64,000 nt of DNA from Typha latifolia (GCA_019914945.1 CM034105.1:12648001-12712000), one strand, 5' to 3'; shown: positions 1 through 13,451, numbered from the stretch's first letter. Made by a program: numbers and translations. Notes: generated by a model from the letters alone, not told the origin.

Positions 1-1
1 C

Positions 2-757
2 CGCGATGCCGTCACCAACTTCAAACCGTTGTCCGACTCCGACGAGGACGGCGCAGCCGAATTGTCGTTCCTCGCCGGGCACTCCAAGCTGGAGATCGTC
101 GACATGCTGCGGAAGCACACGTACCTCGACGAGCTCCGGCAGAGCCGCCGTAACCACGCCCTCGGCCGGTGCGCCGGGAAGCGCGCGGCGCCGTGGGGCG
201 CACGTGGGTCCGCCGCAGCCCGGGAGATCTTGTTCGATAAGGTCGTCACCCCGAGCGACGTCGGGAAGCTCAATCGGCTCGTCATTCCGAAGCAGCACGC
301 GGAGAGGCATTTCCCGATCAAGAATCTAACCAGCGTGGCGTGCAAAGGAGTGCTGCTAAACTTCGAGGACGGCGGTGGGAAAGTTTGGAGGTTTAGGTAT
401 TCGTATTGGAACAGCAGCCAAAGCTACGTATTGACCAAAGGATGGAGTCGGTTTGTGAAGGAGAAGGGGTTGAAGGCTGGCCATGTCGTTAGTTTTTGGA
501 AGTCTTCGAGCGGGTCAGAGAAGCAGCTCTATATAGACTACAAGCCGCGGGCGGCGGCTGCGGCGGTGCCGACTTCGCCGGCGGTAGGGCAAGTGAAGGC
601 TGTCAGGCTATTTGGGGTGAATATAATCCATGCTCATGAACAAGGAGAGGGGGGAGGAGTGAATGGGAAGAGGAGGAGTACTTGGGAGCAAATGGAGTTG
701 TTTCCATTTCCACCACAGCATAATTTCCTAAAAAAGCAATGTATCGGAGGTTTATAG
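2..757 (+). CDS. RAV-family B3 transcription factor, 3' part
   Basis: This is a nuclear DNA-binding protein of the RAV/TEM group, which carries an AP2 domain followed by a B3 domain. The frame is already open at the window edge. The first residues (RDAVTNF) match the end of an AP2 domain, so the start and most of AP2 lie upstream. The visible 251 residues hold a complete B3 domain at about 75-182 ([20 protein letters not shown], then [20 protein letters not shown]). At about 201-206 is VRLFGV, the R/KLFGV repression motif known from RAV repressors. The C-terminus is short and basic. No intron is visible in this part, as is usual for RAV genes. Family assignment is certain; which RAV member it is cannot be told. 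Family members commonly repress flowering or growth genes, but that role is inference here. Confidence 0.95.
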   Translation, partial: RDAVTNFKPLSDSDEDGAAELSFLAGHSKLEIVDMLRKHTYLDELRQSRRNHALGRCAGKRAAPWGARGSAAAREILFDKVVTPSDVGKLNRLVIPKQHAERHFPIKNLTSVACKGVLLNFEDGGGKVWRFRYSYWNSSQSYVLTKGWSRFVKEKGLKAGHVVSFWKSSSGSEKQLYIDYKPRAAAAAVPTSPAVGQVKAVRLFGVNIIHAHEQGEGGGVNGKRRSTWEQMELFPFPPQHNFLKKQCIGGL

Positions 758-2490
758 CTAGTGGTGTCTTTGTTTGATCCTTTTGATGAACTCCCTTTTC
801 TTTTCTTTCTTTTTCTTGTGTCAGCTTTGTTATTCCTGGTTGGCTAGATCTCTCATGTAGATTTTGTCTAGTTGCTGTACATTTTGTGTGATCAAAGGAA
901 GAAAAAAGTAGTAGCCCCAAGCGGAATAGAGTTTTGATTGAGGAATTGAATCTCTTGGGAATTCATTTAAAGGAAAGAAAATTTAGATGATCTCAAAGCT
1001 ACGTTCCATTTGCTCTTGCAAACATATTGAGTGGAAGTTAGATTTTAGATCATTCGCTTATGATTTTTAAGCTTTATTAGCCTATATGCAGGTCAAAATT
1101 TGAATATGAGACCTCCATTGAACTAGGGAAAGTGTTCGTTCTTATGGAAGGGACGAAAACATAAAAAATAAACTAATCAAGTAGCCAACACAAAATAATA
1201 TTTTGTTGCTGGTGCTGCTTCCACTCTTCATCTTGTTCTTGTTCTTAATGCTGCTACTTTTGTTGGTGTTCTAAAAGATAAAGAGGAAGTTAGTTACATT
1301 TTGGTCATTTGGCTATGATTCTTTAGGTCAAATTATGATATCTAGACCCCCATGAGCTGGGAAAAGTGTTTGTTATAATGGAAGGAGAGAAACTTAAAAG
1401 AAGAATAAGAAGCAGCAGCAGCAGGTGCCAAACACAACATTATGTTATGTCGTTGGTGCTTCTAGAGATGAGTCCCATAAGTTCTAACACATATATTTGA
1501 TACTTGATTTCTATCACGGGAACAAATGAATATTCTTTTTATTTTTCTAGAGCATTAGAATCCATTTTAAGCTACAATTGCCCTAGGTATGGTCAAATGC
1601 ACTCCATCGGTAGTAGGTGAATGCTATGATAAGCTCTAGTCTTTTATACTACTTGTCCTTTTTTTATTGTTCTCCGGTGAGTAGTTAAGAGAATCCATAA
1701 ATTGAGAAAGTTTTTCTAGAGAAGTGCTGATGAAATTGCTAAGAGGTATTATTTAGTAAACTAAAAGTTGGTTTGCTTAACAGGACCTTCTTTCATAGCT
1801 GGTATCTATAAAATAGCGGGAGATGAAAAGAATATTGAGTTATGTAAGGCATCGTTTACTCTCGTTAATTCTAGAATAAATATTTATTTTTATTATTCTT
1901 AAAATAAGTTTTTCTTATATGAATAATTATTTTTATGTTCACTTATATTCTGGATTAAGATGTAATAATTATTTTTCACGTGATATAAGTGAAGAAAAAG
2001 ATGGAAAATTTATATTTTGTTTTCATAAAATTATCATAAATACTTTTTGATTTGATATAAAGTAGTTTGATGAGATACATATTAAGGTAAATTAGTAATT
2101 AAATTACTGTGTAATATAAAATATAATTTTGATAAATAGTATTTATTTTCTCGAATAAAGTTATTATGATGTTTAGACGTTGTTTGAAAATAAGAAGTTG
2201 TATTCTAGAATAAGAACAAAAATTATTTATAGAGTTAGTGGGAACTTAGTCTATTAATATTACATGGGATAAAAATATCCATATTGCGAAGATTTGAGTT
2301 AGAGGAGTGACATTTTCATCACGAAGATATCTAAATGATAATTTACAGTAGACCACTTGAAGCAAATCTCGAATAATGGCTATCAACCTAAAGTATGTGG
2401 GCATGCTATATAGATGGAGATTTGATGAAAAAAAATTCTGTTATTTATTTGTATTATTTTTTAATAATGGTGGGAGAATTTTCATATTAA
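758..2490. other. 3' flank of the RAV gene, AT-rich
   Basis: No gene is visible. The first few hundred bases are T-rich and probably hold the 3' UTR. A diverged local duplication lies at 1091-1460. Positions 1850-2215 are very AT-rich, with an ATTCTAGAAT palindrome near both ends (about 1870 and 2200), which might be the remains of a short inverted-repeat element. I could not define its ends. Confidence 0.5.
1091..1460. repeat. Diverged local duplication (two copies)
   Basis: The stretch from 1091 to about 1217 is repeated from 1326 to about 1460. Shared words in the same order are GGTCAAA, the run ending GGGAAAGTGT/GGGAAAAGTGT, TAATGGAAG/TTATGGAAG, GCCAACACAA/GCCAAACACAA and GTTGGTGCTTC/GCTGGTGCTGCTTC. 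Copies differ by many substitutions and small indels, so the duplication is old. Confidence 0.6.
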
Positions 2491-2494
2491 CCCT

Positions 2495-3145
2495 AATATG
2501 TGGAAGTTGGGATTCTCTTAAAGATTAAAGCGTTCTTGCGGGTAGTTTGCAGTAATAGATGCTCACAATAGATAATCTGGCAAAAAGAAATCGACATGAA
2601 AGTGTTGCATATACTTTCTGTAGCCATAATGAAATTGAGAAGCATCTGTATTTGAAATGTAGCTTTGCTACACAGCTTTTGATGCATGCGAGGAAGATTT
2701 GAGGAAGGTTTATGCTGCCAAAATAATATTATTGACGTTCAGACTATTGGAATGCGTAAAAGGAGTGACAAATAATTGCAAAGACTTATAAAGGGTGTGG
2801 ATGGCTACATATTTCTAGTTAATTTAGTTAGGAAGAAATAGTTTATTTATATGTCGGACAGACTTAAGAAGGGAGGAAGCTCAGAAGAAAGCAAGACTCC
2901 GATTGTATAGTCAAAAAAAGGATGCTATTAATGTAGATGATTAGGTGCTGATCCTTTTATTTTGTTTAGTCGTGAATTGGTTGTGAGACGATACTTTCAT
3001 TCACCGGATGTGTTTTTGTTTATACCATTTGATCTACACAGATGTAACTTTTTGGGACTTGTTGTAGATCTATCTCAGATAGATTCAGTTATGAGGTTTT
3101 GTAATGAAACTGAGTCAGCATCCTGGCTTTTGTACAAAAAAAAAA
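2495..3145 (+). mobile_element. Degenerate LINE-type retroelement 3' end
   Basis: Positions 2509-2565 read GILLKIKAFLRVVCS. A different frame from 2562 to 2680 reads LTIDNLAKRNR, then FCSHNEIEKHLYLKCSFATQL. Together these match the zinc-binding domain (zf-RVT) found after reverse transcriptase in plant LINE-type elements: the K-x-F-xx-L lead, the NLxKRN motif, and the C/H-x-x-E-x-x-x-HL-x-x-x-C spacing. A frameshift and stop codons show it is dead. An A-run at 3135-3144 would fit the poly(A) tail. The 5' limit is not visible. Type is inferred from the protein remnant only. Confidence 0.5.
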
Positions 3146-5408
3146 CCCCCTAGATATGTATCATACTTTTAATTAACTAATTAATATGTCGGCATCACAA
3201 ATAAAATATTGTTATAAATAAACTGCCACTAGGATAATATTTTTCAGAATGGAAGATAAAGATGATGCTTATCATGACTTAATTCTTAGCAAAAATTTTA
3301 AGTAATTAGCCTCTATCAAATATATTGTCCTCCTCATATAATATCGAAATAATTGCGAGAAAGAAATGTAAGAAAATTGACATATGATTCTGTGTAAATT
3401 TGTAAGGTGGCAGTCAACAAACACATCAAATCGTATCTCAACTTGCTAAGCGTCCTAGTTGGCGAAGGAAAATAGAGCACTAGGCGCCAAAATAAAGAGA
3501 GAAGACTTAACTATCGAGGTGGCTGTCAACAGTTTTGAACATATATAGGTCAATGGAAATCCACAGGAATGATAGTTTGCATGGATTAAGCTGTTTACTA
3601 AGTAGTTGGTCAAAACTCCAACTGTATTTATACAACTAATTCTCTCACTCTTTTGCCCTTAATTGATTTCAACCCTACATTTTTGTTGTTGCATGCCAAG
3701 AATAAATCCTAAATTAAGAATATATAGGGCCTTAAATTCCATAAGGAACCTCTTTAATGACTAAGTCTTCTTTACAAACTTGCATGTAGATATATACACG
3801 TTATGACACCATCATAGATCTCTCTAATCCTTGAACAGGTTATCCATTGTCACGTAATATTGAAGTCTATACATTCGGACAGTGCTTAGTTTAATTTAAT
3901 TTCTTACATCAAATTACGCTATGCTACATATACTATATATATATATATATAGGTCTCCTAGACATTGGTCAGATCTCTCAGAGCTCAGAATTCAAACACC
4001 AATTTAATTATAGGCAAGTGACAAGCTTCAAGAGGGAAACTTCTATAATTAACTACAAGGCTTTTGATCACATTCTAATAGGATAAATTTAATATGTGGA
4101 TGGCCAATTAGTCAGCTAAGTATGACCACAATTAATTCTAAGAGCGTATTAGGGCATGAGGCTTGCTAGAGGTTGGCCCACTAGAAACAAGATGACTTTA
4201 ATGCTGAATGATGCTTAATACCCAAGTAGTTGTTCTTTATTCATTTTTGCTATGCATATTTCTCTGGTTGGTGGGGGTCCAAAGTAAGTGTGATAGCAAA
4301 ATCTATAAGATCGAGGATAGAATAATATTACATGATGCCCTATGATGTTGCTACGTAGAAAAAGATATATATGTCATCAAAAAAGAGAAAAAATATAGAT
4401 GGTAATTATAGATAATGCCAAAGATCCGACATGTAATGGAAGACTTTAGGGTACAGGAAATAGAGAAGTGGAAAAGTAGGACAAATTAATTTACTATTTA
4501 CTGAGGAGAAAAATATTGATATTAGTACAACAACTACTAATATAGCCCATATTAAAAGTTCTCGATAAATTGGTAAAAGAACGGGTTTGATTGGACCATT
4601 TCAAGCACTAATGACTTTACCGACCGTACAATCACTTTGTATATTAGACTCTTGAAACGCTAAAAACAAGCGTATATATATAATTAATTTGTGAGCAAGT
4701 TCTAACCGCAGTTAATTTGAGGCTTTGATTCAAAATCGATGTTATAAATCTTACTCCTAAACCATATCCAAACATTAATAATTTGATAGACAAAACATTT
4801 TCCCCTATAATGCTTAAAACGTTTTTTTCCCGGCACTATATATTTGAGTTAGTTACACATTATTATTGGTGCTGCTGAATTAGAACAATATGGGATAAAT
4901 TTTACCAGAGAAACTAACACATAAACAGTATTCATACTTGTCGTCTTCATAAATCTTCATGCCTTTACTTTCAATATATTGTATACTCTTGTCTCCATGT
5001 GCTAAATTCCCAGTAAAGTTCGATTCTTTTATCGTTCATCTATCAAGAGTGATTGAAAAATAAAGCTTGTCTTTGGCTGAAGGGTTAATTTCATCTGCTT
5101 CAATAACTTTGAATTGTTAGGTGACTGATAACAACCTTCGAGAATCATGTGCTCTTGGACGGAGTAATTAACTTGAATGGTTTCAATTCCATTAATTGGA
5201 AGAAAAAGGGACCAACTAGACACTGCTGCAGTTGCTTTCTTTGTTAGCTCAAAGTATTCTTTCTTGTCTTCTTCTCCCATGTTTGTATCTTCCTGGTACT
5301 CTGTACATCTTCCTATTACGTCCTCTTCCTTTTCAGCATCCTTCCTATTATGGTAATTAACATGGTACGAATAATGAATGATGGGATAGATTGCCAAAAT
5401 GAAAGTGA

Positions 5409-5456
<48 letters not shown>

Positions 5457-5900
5457 ATTAGTGGGCACAAACTTAACTTTCTAAGTTGGTTGTATCACCT
5501 TTCATAAATGCGTGTACCAAGTCCTCATCCATTGCTCCTAAATGTGATAAACATAACATTAAGTTTTATTACTCTGGCAGAAATTGAAGTCAGCCACCTA
5601 GGCAAAGGAAATTAATTAATCTGTGTAATTTGTAGATTAGTTAACAGCTTAATTAGCACATAATATTTAACTTTCAAGAAGTAGTTAGCTCACAAGCTTC
5701 TCAACAAAATTTGAATATAATAGATGCTATAAGAAAAACATGTTGAGATTTTGTAGGGTTCCATTGCTTTATTATAAAGTACTTAGTCTGGGAAATTAGC
5801 TTTCGTCTTTTGTTTCAGAAGACTAAAGGTTAATTAATTCATTCTAAGGTTGGTTGTCGACCATCAGAGTACATGTATGTTTTAATGTTAGTCCTCTTGC
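3146..5900. other. AT-rich spacer without a recognisable gene
   Basis: Nothing with recognisable coding homology is seen. A 122-codon open frame on the minus strand (5029-5397) contains Lys/Glu-rich and hydrophobic segments, but has no known motif, no clear promoter and ordinary AT-rich codon use, so it is not called as a gene. A compound AT/GT microsatellite follows it. Confidence 0.4.
5410..5456. repeat. Compound (AT)n(GT)n microsatellite
   Basis: About 17 AT units run straight into about six GT units. Such tracts are length-polymorphic in plants. Confidence 0.95.
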
Positions 5901-5904
5901 GTTA

Positions 5905-6690
5905 TAAATATAGAAATTTTTGCCATCACTTTCTAATGGTGAACAACAGTATTCAGTTGATACTAGATGCAATTTAACTGCTGAAAGTATAAGTAACTAT
6001 GCAACAGACATCGAGAGTATGAGTATAAATATTTGTATGCAAGAAAAAGAAAAGCCAACTCAGTGGGTATACACTAGCTGTTACAATATTAACAGTTGCA
6101 AGATTGCATGCCATTGAAACAATTTTTAAAGTCTTTTCCAGGAAGTCACACCTGCAATTAGTTACACGTTCTTTTGACGAAGTCTATGAAATTGATCATG
6201 AAATATGCGTTACTTTCAAAGAGGTTTCGCACGCAATACCACTTGCCAATAATATTGATTATTTATGTTTTAACTTTTTTCCATGGTCCCCATCCATAGG
6301 GATAGGTTTCTTTCTCAGAGAGAAGAAAAAAGAAAAATCATCAGCAAAAAGTGAGTAACTTAAATTATATCAAGGACTGAGCTTTGAATCAATCAATATC
6401 ACATGTGCTTGACTTATTAATTGATTATTCTGGTAAAGGTAAGTTATTCAACAAGCTTATGTTGTACATGTTCTTAGTATCTGATCGACATTATACAAAA
6501 TGAAATATATTCTTTTTAGGGATCAAAAAGTGCAAGGATATCGCAAGACTGCTGCTAGATCCTATAAATATAAATGTTTCTTTTGCATTTCATGAGCTGC
6601 AATTTATTCCATCATGCAATGTAGCTGATGTCATTGCTGTTTGCTTTTCTAAGTTACTTCTCATCAAACTTATGCTTTGGATTCTCAAGT
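5905..6690 (+). other. Possible RNase H-domain scraps of a retroelement
   Basis: Two short stretches resemble the C-terminal end of the RNase H domain in plant LINE-type elements. One is near 6200-6265 (VTFKEVSHAIPLANNIDYL). The other is near 6575-6650 (SFAFHELQFIPSCNVADVIAV). Both follow the family pattern of an aromatic-rich strand, then I-P/R-x-x-N-x-x-A-D. They sit in different frames with stops around them. This is pattern resemblance only, and the pieces may come from two insertions. Confidence 0.25.
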
Positions 6691-6984
6691 GACCATGGTA
6701 TAATTTAAGTTACTTCTCTTCAACTTCCTTGCTGTTTGGTTGTCTATATCTAATCATCACATGTTTCAAGTACTACCTTATGATTCTTATTTTATGCATG
6801 CATCTTGGACTCAACTGTACTGCAACTGCAACTGGTAGTCCCATCGAATACAACCCAAAATTAAATCCGTGTTTTCGCGTGTATGTGTGTGTGTGTCTCT
6901 CTGTGGTTCAAGCAAAAATTTAATCTTGTATATAAAGCTTGCCTGGTTACTTGAGAGGTTTGTTTCTAAATTAGCTAGGGTGGG

Positions 6985-7034
<50 letters not shown>

Positions 7035-7846
7035 CTAATAAGAATCATGCAACCTAATTCGACACAGCTTAAATTATACACTGTAATGAACTAATTGGAG
7101 ATCAAGTTGAAGATATTTAAGATACTCCTCATGGCGTAGACGGAGACACGTCGCCATTTACGTCAAACTCTAATCTCTGCTTGCTTGAAAAGCATGTGTT
7201 ATCATTTTAAATTTTATCGTCGGCGGATCAATCCGTGGAGCCCCATGGCTTTGTGGCCACTTGCAAAGAGGGATAAGCATTGGAGATTAATATCTGAAGA
7301 GAGGTACCAACTTGGGTGCTGAATGCAGCTGCAATGTGCAGCAGAAGTATCCGGTTTTGGCCAACTTGTTTGGATACCATGTGCTTGGTGGAATTGGAAG
7401 TAGCTAAGTAAAGAGTGGAAAGGCCCATACATTGGCTGTAGTACTGCAAGTTGGATATAAGATTGGCTTAATCTGGACACAAGTGAGCGAGTGGTGTGGA
7501 ATTAACGTACGACTCGGCACTTTTTGTTGTCTAGTCTTTTGTCGGCTAAAAACGTATTAAAGGGGGTTAGGTTGCAGGTTAACTATTAAGAAAACTGCAC
7601 TTAATTGTGAAGCTTATACAAAGGGAAAGAGATATGGCCAAGGGAGATCAAGTGGATATTTAACATGCATGCATGATCGATGATTAATAATGACTACAGC
7701 TTAGCATCTTATATATGGAACTACTAATAATTTTGGGCTTAGTGATGGGGAAAAAAATAGTTTCTTTTCCTTCCTTGTTATTTAGGTCCGTGGGATATAT
7801 ATCCTTTGGGGCCGGGGCCAGGTCCGGTAGAAGATCTACAAAGCCT
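6691..7846. other. Spacer with an AT microsatellite
   Basis: Contains an (AT)n tract at 6987-7033. A minus-strand open frame at 7214-7480 (88 codons) has no recognisable motif. No gene is supported. Confidence 0.4.
6987..7033. repeat. (AT)n microsatellite
   Basis: An uninterrupted run of about 23 AT units. Confidence 0.95.
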
Positions 7847-7975
7847 TTAAGCCTTATTTACTTTGAGTTCTCTAATCTAGTTTAGTAATTAAACAATTTT
7901 TTTTATATCTAACCAAGTTTCACTTTTTAAGAAATAAAATTAATTAATTAAGGTCGGGGCTTAGCCTCAATTAAT
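7847..7975 (+). mobile_element. Short inverted-repeat element (MITE), copy 1 of 3
   Basis: A non-coding element of the same family as 36061-36225 and 42311-42480. Shared core words are CTTTGAG near the left end, a TAATCTAGTTTAG-like segment, an A/T-rich middle, and TCGGGGCTTA followed by TCAA near the right end. Its terminal repeats are eroded, so the limits are approximate. Confidence 0.45.
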
Positions 7976-8498
7976 TTCCAATCAAATGGTCACCTTGCTA
8001 TATTATTGTCCATATATATATATCAAATGGTCATATCTAAAGAACTTTTCTCTAAGTATTATCTAAGCGTAATATTGTAGGTTCCGTTAATTAAGAAAAC
8101 TTTGGCAATAAGTGTTTCTTTTGCTCTGAAAGATGCAAAAGCAATAGCAGCAGTTCAATTTGCGTCTCTTTTAGATTCTCTCTTCTGTAAAGTCCAACAT
8201 GGTGTTCTCTTGATAGTGATGGATAGCTTCTATGCTTGGCTAGCTTGTCTAGTCAGCATAATCACTTTTGCAAAAGCGAGAAATTAAGACTGAAAAAGTA
8301 ATATATTTGATCACTATTATTAGCATAAATATTGTGTGCGTGAGGATCTCAAATATATACTTGTCATATAATTAAGACATAAAACATTTCTATTTTGAGG
8401 CTCGAGTTTGCTTCATTTTATATGTATTTTCCCTAAATTAGTCCAATATATATAACTTTGTGAATTCTTTTGGTAGGGCTATCAAAATAATCAATTTC

Positions 8499-8868
8499 GA
8501 TTAAACTTGGCTGGAAAGTGAGTCAATTTAAACTTTGGTTTCTAAAATCAGGCTAGAGATAATTTTGGGTTAAGCTTCATTATAAGACGGCTCAATAATG
8601 CTTGATCAAAATCTTCTCTAAATACATGAATATTTCTATTAGTTTAAAATAATTAAATCGACTTTAGCGTGGCTCAATAAGATTCGATCAAACTTGGCTG
8701 AAAAGTGAGTCAATTCAAGCTTGACTCAATAAGATTTCTATAAATAGGTTCGGAATAAATTTTGGCCGAGCTTCATTATGAGTTGGCTCAATCAAATTCG
8801 GTTCGATAATACTCAATCAAAGTCCTCTCTAATTACATGAATATTTATATTAATTTATAGTTTTACAG
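8499..8868. repeat. Diverged tandem duplication of about 180 bp
   Basis: Copy A (8499 to about 8650) and copy B (8686 to about 8868) both start GAT(T/C)AAACTTGGCTG and continue with AAGTGAGTCAATT. Both contain AGCTTCATTAT and end near ACATGAATATTT. The copies differ by small indels and substitutions. The sequence is non-coding, and the origin (a transposon interior or satellite seed) is unknown. Confidence 0.7.
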
Positions 8869-11800
8869 TTGAATTACATTTTATTCTAAGCTTAATTTAG
8901 TCCAACTAAATTTTCTACTCACCTCGCCTCATCTCGGGCCTCCGTCGTCGTCTCTCGCCTCAACCTCTGTTGCTGCACCTCGCCTAGCTTTCAACTCCAT
9001 CGGTGCTAGGATCTACCTTGCCTTGTCCTAGTTTAGGCCAATTTTTTTTGTGAATTAAATATCTGTGTGGATGTAATATGATGTAATAAGAGATCTTTGC
9101 TCTCCCTCTCAATGTTTTTTCCTCTCACTTTTCTTCGTTTGCTCGTTTTATTCCTAGATTCAAAGGTCTACTAAAATGGGGTTTTTATATATTTTGTTAG
9201 ATTCATTGGACTTCGTTACTAGCGTGTTTGTATCATTGTCTAAACTTACTCCTTATTTGGGTGCTTAGCTTCTCAAGACTCATGTTATTTTACCTGTAAT
9301 TTTATCGGTTGGCTAAGCAAAAGCTTGCTTCTAGAGTGTTGCTCTATCTCCTCTTTTTTTTGTGCTTGACTACTTATTTTGATTCTTACGTTAACTTTTG
9401 TTCGGTCTGTAATGCAGCTAAGTATGAGGATTGTTCTTAGAGTTTTTGCTCTGTTCTTTTTTTCATCTTTTGTATCAAGTTGTAATCGATTAATTAAAAT
9501 AAATAATATGAACTTTATAATATATATATATATATATTAAAAAAAAACATGCAAGAGCATCTAGATTTCTCAAGCTTTTTTAGTGCTAATTTCTTTTACT
9601 CTTCAAGTTGTACATCACGTAAAATGTTTAAACTACTGCTATGATTTTAAATCAGTTCTCAGTTGGACTACTCAATAACGAAAATACTTTGGACCATGCA
9701 TGAGGATTGTAGAACGGACTTCGGCCCAATATAGGAATTGGATGACAAGTGCTTGTCATTGCATTCTGAAATCTTATGGCCTCGACCACTTTAGATTAAG
9801 GGAGCATCTTTGGTAGCTATCCTAAATTTTTATTTCTAAAATTATACCTCTAATTTAGAGTAGGATATTCTAATACTTATAATCTATAATAGTGGTATAA
9901 TAATTACTTTTGATACAAATATAAATAAGAAATAAAAATAACTTAAGATATATTTTTTAATTTGATATATAAATTAAAATTAAAATATTCTTAATTATTG
10001 AAGATATGTATTGCCTTGTTGCATATGTTCAATACATACTTACAAGTATATAAAGAGATATGTGGGTGATAGAAGAGAGAAAATAGGTGAAAAAAATTGT
10101 GCATAAACTTTTGATACGGAGAATGAGATCGGTAGGTGGTAAGAGGGAGAGAGAGAGAATTTTTAAAATACTTTTAACCAAATCGAAGGTAAAAGCATAA
10201 TTAAGCTTATGTGTAGGATAATTTGAATAGTATTTTTAATCTAAAATAGTATTCATTAATCTTCAATAAGAAGAGAAATAATGTTAAAGTAAATGGAGGC
10301 GAAAAGTCATTCAGAAAATATAACGGATCTTAAAACTGCAAAGTATCCAGGTGCTATTACAAACTTACAATCATATTAACAATAAAGAATAGATGGAGAT
10401 TGATCTTATAAAGTGATATGGAAAAATATTTATGCTGAAATAGAGAGCTTTTCAGCTGACTGATTGCATAGCTCTTTGTCTTTAGGAAAAGGCTTTGGCC
10501 CACTATTTCATTAATAAATGAATAGTATCTATATATACACAACATTATGACAAGAAAAGATTATATCTTGGGACAGAATTCTTTAGTTTATGTTAAATGA
10601 CAGTTTTTCTTTCATTCTTGGTTTTCAGATGAACAACAAACATGAAAAACTTCAAACTGAATTCTGTTGAAATATAAGCTATCATGTTTAACTAGTTAAT
10701 TAGATTAATCAGTTAGTACAATTCAAGAATAACTAATATTGGTGCTTTAGTTGTTAGGTGACTTTTGAGAAAGATATTCTCTACCACTTAAGAGTTATGA
10801 TAACCTTTTGAATTCTTTAATAGTTGGGAAACAAAAAGTTAGTACAACTTAGAGTCAGATATGAAAGATTAAGAGTCATGAAAACCACTATCTATCTATA
10901 TATATATATATATATATATATCAGCTTCTCCTATGAAATGATAAGCAAGTGAAGTGAAGAAAAGTCTTAAAAAAAGAGTAAATTCTCCTAACTAAGCTAA
11001 TTATATTGTTTCAATTTTCAATAAAAAAATATACCAAGGAATCTCTAGCCTGGGAAAAAGTAAAAAAGAAATCAACAAGACTATATGAACAAATCATTAC
11101 AAAAGCTTAAGCTGAGAGAAACTACCGGCAGTTATGACGTTTTATCAACTCAATATTAAGAGACTAATGCGACAGATAATCAGGAATTTTGTATACGTAT
11201 TCTCCTATTATATTTGAGACATACTTATAAGTAACCCAACTAGACAAATTAAAATCCTAAATTGACAAGGATATTATAATTCTTCGACTAAGAATCAACT
11301 CGCAGATCCTTTTAGTATAAATCCTCCATAATCTTACACGACCAAATTATCTAGAGTTGACAACTAAATCATGGTGGATTGGCGTAGAAAAGGCCAATTA
11401 ACATTGATATTTAGGAGATGTTGTACTTCCTCGAATGGAAGTCAATGGTACTACCCAAGTTCGGATAGCACTAAAAAATTTGGCAGTAGAGTTGGTAGTC
11501 TTATCTTAATTAATTTATCACTGATTCCTTTTCATATTCGGTATATTCTTCACTAAGAAAAAGTTTAATAACTTATCCAACCATAGTTAATTTGCATATA
11601 ATCTTATCCAACCACCTAGATGCAGTTGTGTGCCACAAAGTTCAAAATTGATCTAGTCCTTGATGGTCATTGTCCAAATACTTTATTTTATATTTCATAT
11701 TTTAGTTGATATGGCTAGTCCTCGGATGATGACATTTACGTTTGTGATTGATTAATTAAAACTATTGTGTTGGCACCTAAGATTGGATCGAAATATTACT

Positions 11801-13451
11801 GTTTTGTGGTAAAGCTAGCTAGCTAATGATGGTTAATGTGGATAATGGCCTGGTTTAATGTGTTAAAAGTTGCATAATGAGAATGTTTCTGCCTTCTTTT
11901 TTTAATAAGAAAAACTTGTAGGTGAGATCTTATTCAATTCAAACCAGATTAATACAAGCCCAATTTCATAAGAAGAGGGGATATATTTTGAATAAGTTCC
12001 AACAACTTAACTGAACAACACATAGTGTGCAAGCATCAAGAGCAAATATAGATAAAGCAAAATACAAACACCACCGCCTGGCTTCCGACGGCTCCCTCAC
12101 GACCTAGAGGATCCAAACCATCTTTAAAGCATAGTATCACAAAATGACCTCCATGGAATGACATCCACAACAATTAACATAGAAAAGAAAGAGGAAGAAT
12201 AATAATTAAAAAAAACTCAAAATAGACAATAGTACAAGGCTAACTCGACGACAAATATAATGATAGTAGTAGTGAGCCAACTATACCTCAATAGCGAGGA
12301 GCAAATTGATAACAACAAAGGTGGGGCGGATGGAGTAGAGGAGACGATAGAGCCTCTAGCAAGCATCGACGAATGAACTAGGAACAGTGGACGCCAAGAA
12401 GTGTAGACCTAATAGTGTAGACATAGGTGGAGAGGGGTTCGAATGAGAGGAGGGTGGGAACGGAGATTGCGACTAAAATAAATGGCGAAAAGAAGGGAAC
12501 ACTTACTATAAAGAAAGGAAAGATGTCACAAAAGTGTAGTAGAAAAAAAAGAGTTAAACGAAGAGAAAAAAGAAAAAAAAGAGAAAGTGGAGAAAGAGAA
12601 AAAAGAGGAGAAGAATGCGGAGAGGAGATCACCTACACGGGCGAGGAAAAGCCCCCACTAAAGGAGGAAGAAAAAAGACAACCAAACCATCGCAAAGCTA
12701 GGGCCGGCTGTTTCAGGAAGAAATCTGACTCTTTAAATCAAAGTGCAAAATATTGTGTTTCTCTTGTTTGTATACACACGTAATAGTTATGATTAATTTC
12801 AAATGGCTATTGAAATGTACAGAATACTACACATTGTGTACACAATTTAAAGCAACATAGGTGGCAAAACCTTGTCACAGAAGATGATGAAAATGGAGAT
12901 TCCTCTGCGATGCCGAGCTTGATCGTCTCGCGTGAAGCCGATATTTCTGAGATTAATCAAGAATGAAAGCATGTGTAAGAAGATTAAAATCCAATTTGTT
13001 GTCATAAAAGTGTTTCCAATGTGACAGAAAACTAACTACTTGAACTAAATTTATTAGGATCCACCTTGTTTTCTAATTTTAGTTGACTATTGTTACAATA
13101 TGCCTACCAGTTAACATCTTCCAAAGTAATCAGTTATGTTCAGAGAAGTTTGGCCTCAATCTATCACTCTCCATCAATTAGTACATAGTGCTGATGGTTA
13201 TATACTACTTCCTTAATATTGTAGCTCGTGTAGAGGATCACAGATCCAGGTTTCATATTCTAACTAATGTTCTAAAAGTTCTTGCTAAAGTGCCCAAGAG
13301 AAGTCGAAGGAGAAGCTGAGAGCAGGACAAATTAAATCTGCCATGACCACACCGCAAGCATCAAATGTAAAGAGAAACAAAAGAAGAAGAGAATATTCTA
13401 ATTAGTGTGTATCAAAGGTATATGCAAATGGATCAAAGCTAGCATATTCTA
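8869..13451. other. AT-rich spacer, probable transposon debris
   Basis: No gene is supported. The stretch around 9420-9540, ending in a T-rich run and then TTGTAATCGATTAATT, looks like a retroelement 3' end. Positions 9800-10260 share words with 43260-43400 (AAAATTA[CT]ACCTCTAAT), suggesting another dispersed repeat. Positions 11890-12000 read on the minus strand like a retroelement tail ending in an A-rich run. Positions 12420-12660 are strongly purine-rich and give a spurious 118-codon Lys/Arg/Glu frame. An (AT)n run lies at about 10900-10921. Confidence 0.35.

Noticed and set aside
5029..5397. 122-codon minus-strand frame
   Set aside because: Longest frame in its AT-rich spacer, but no recognised motif, promoter or homologous copy.
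12427..12783. 118-codon Lys/Arg/Glu-rich frame
   Set aside because: Low-complexity purine tract; no start context, no motif, no conserved feature.
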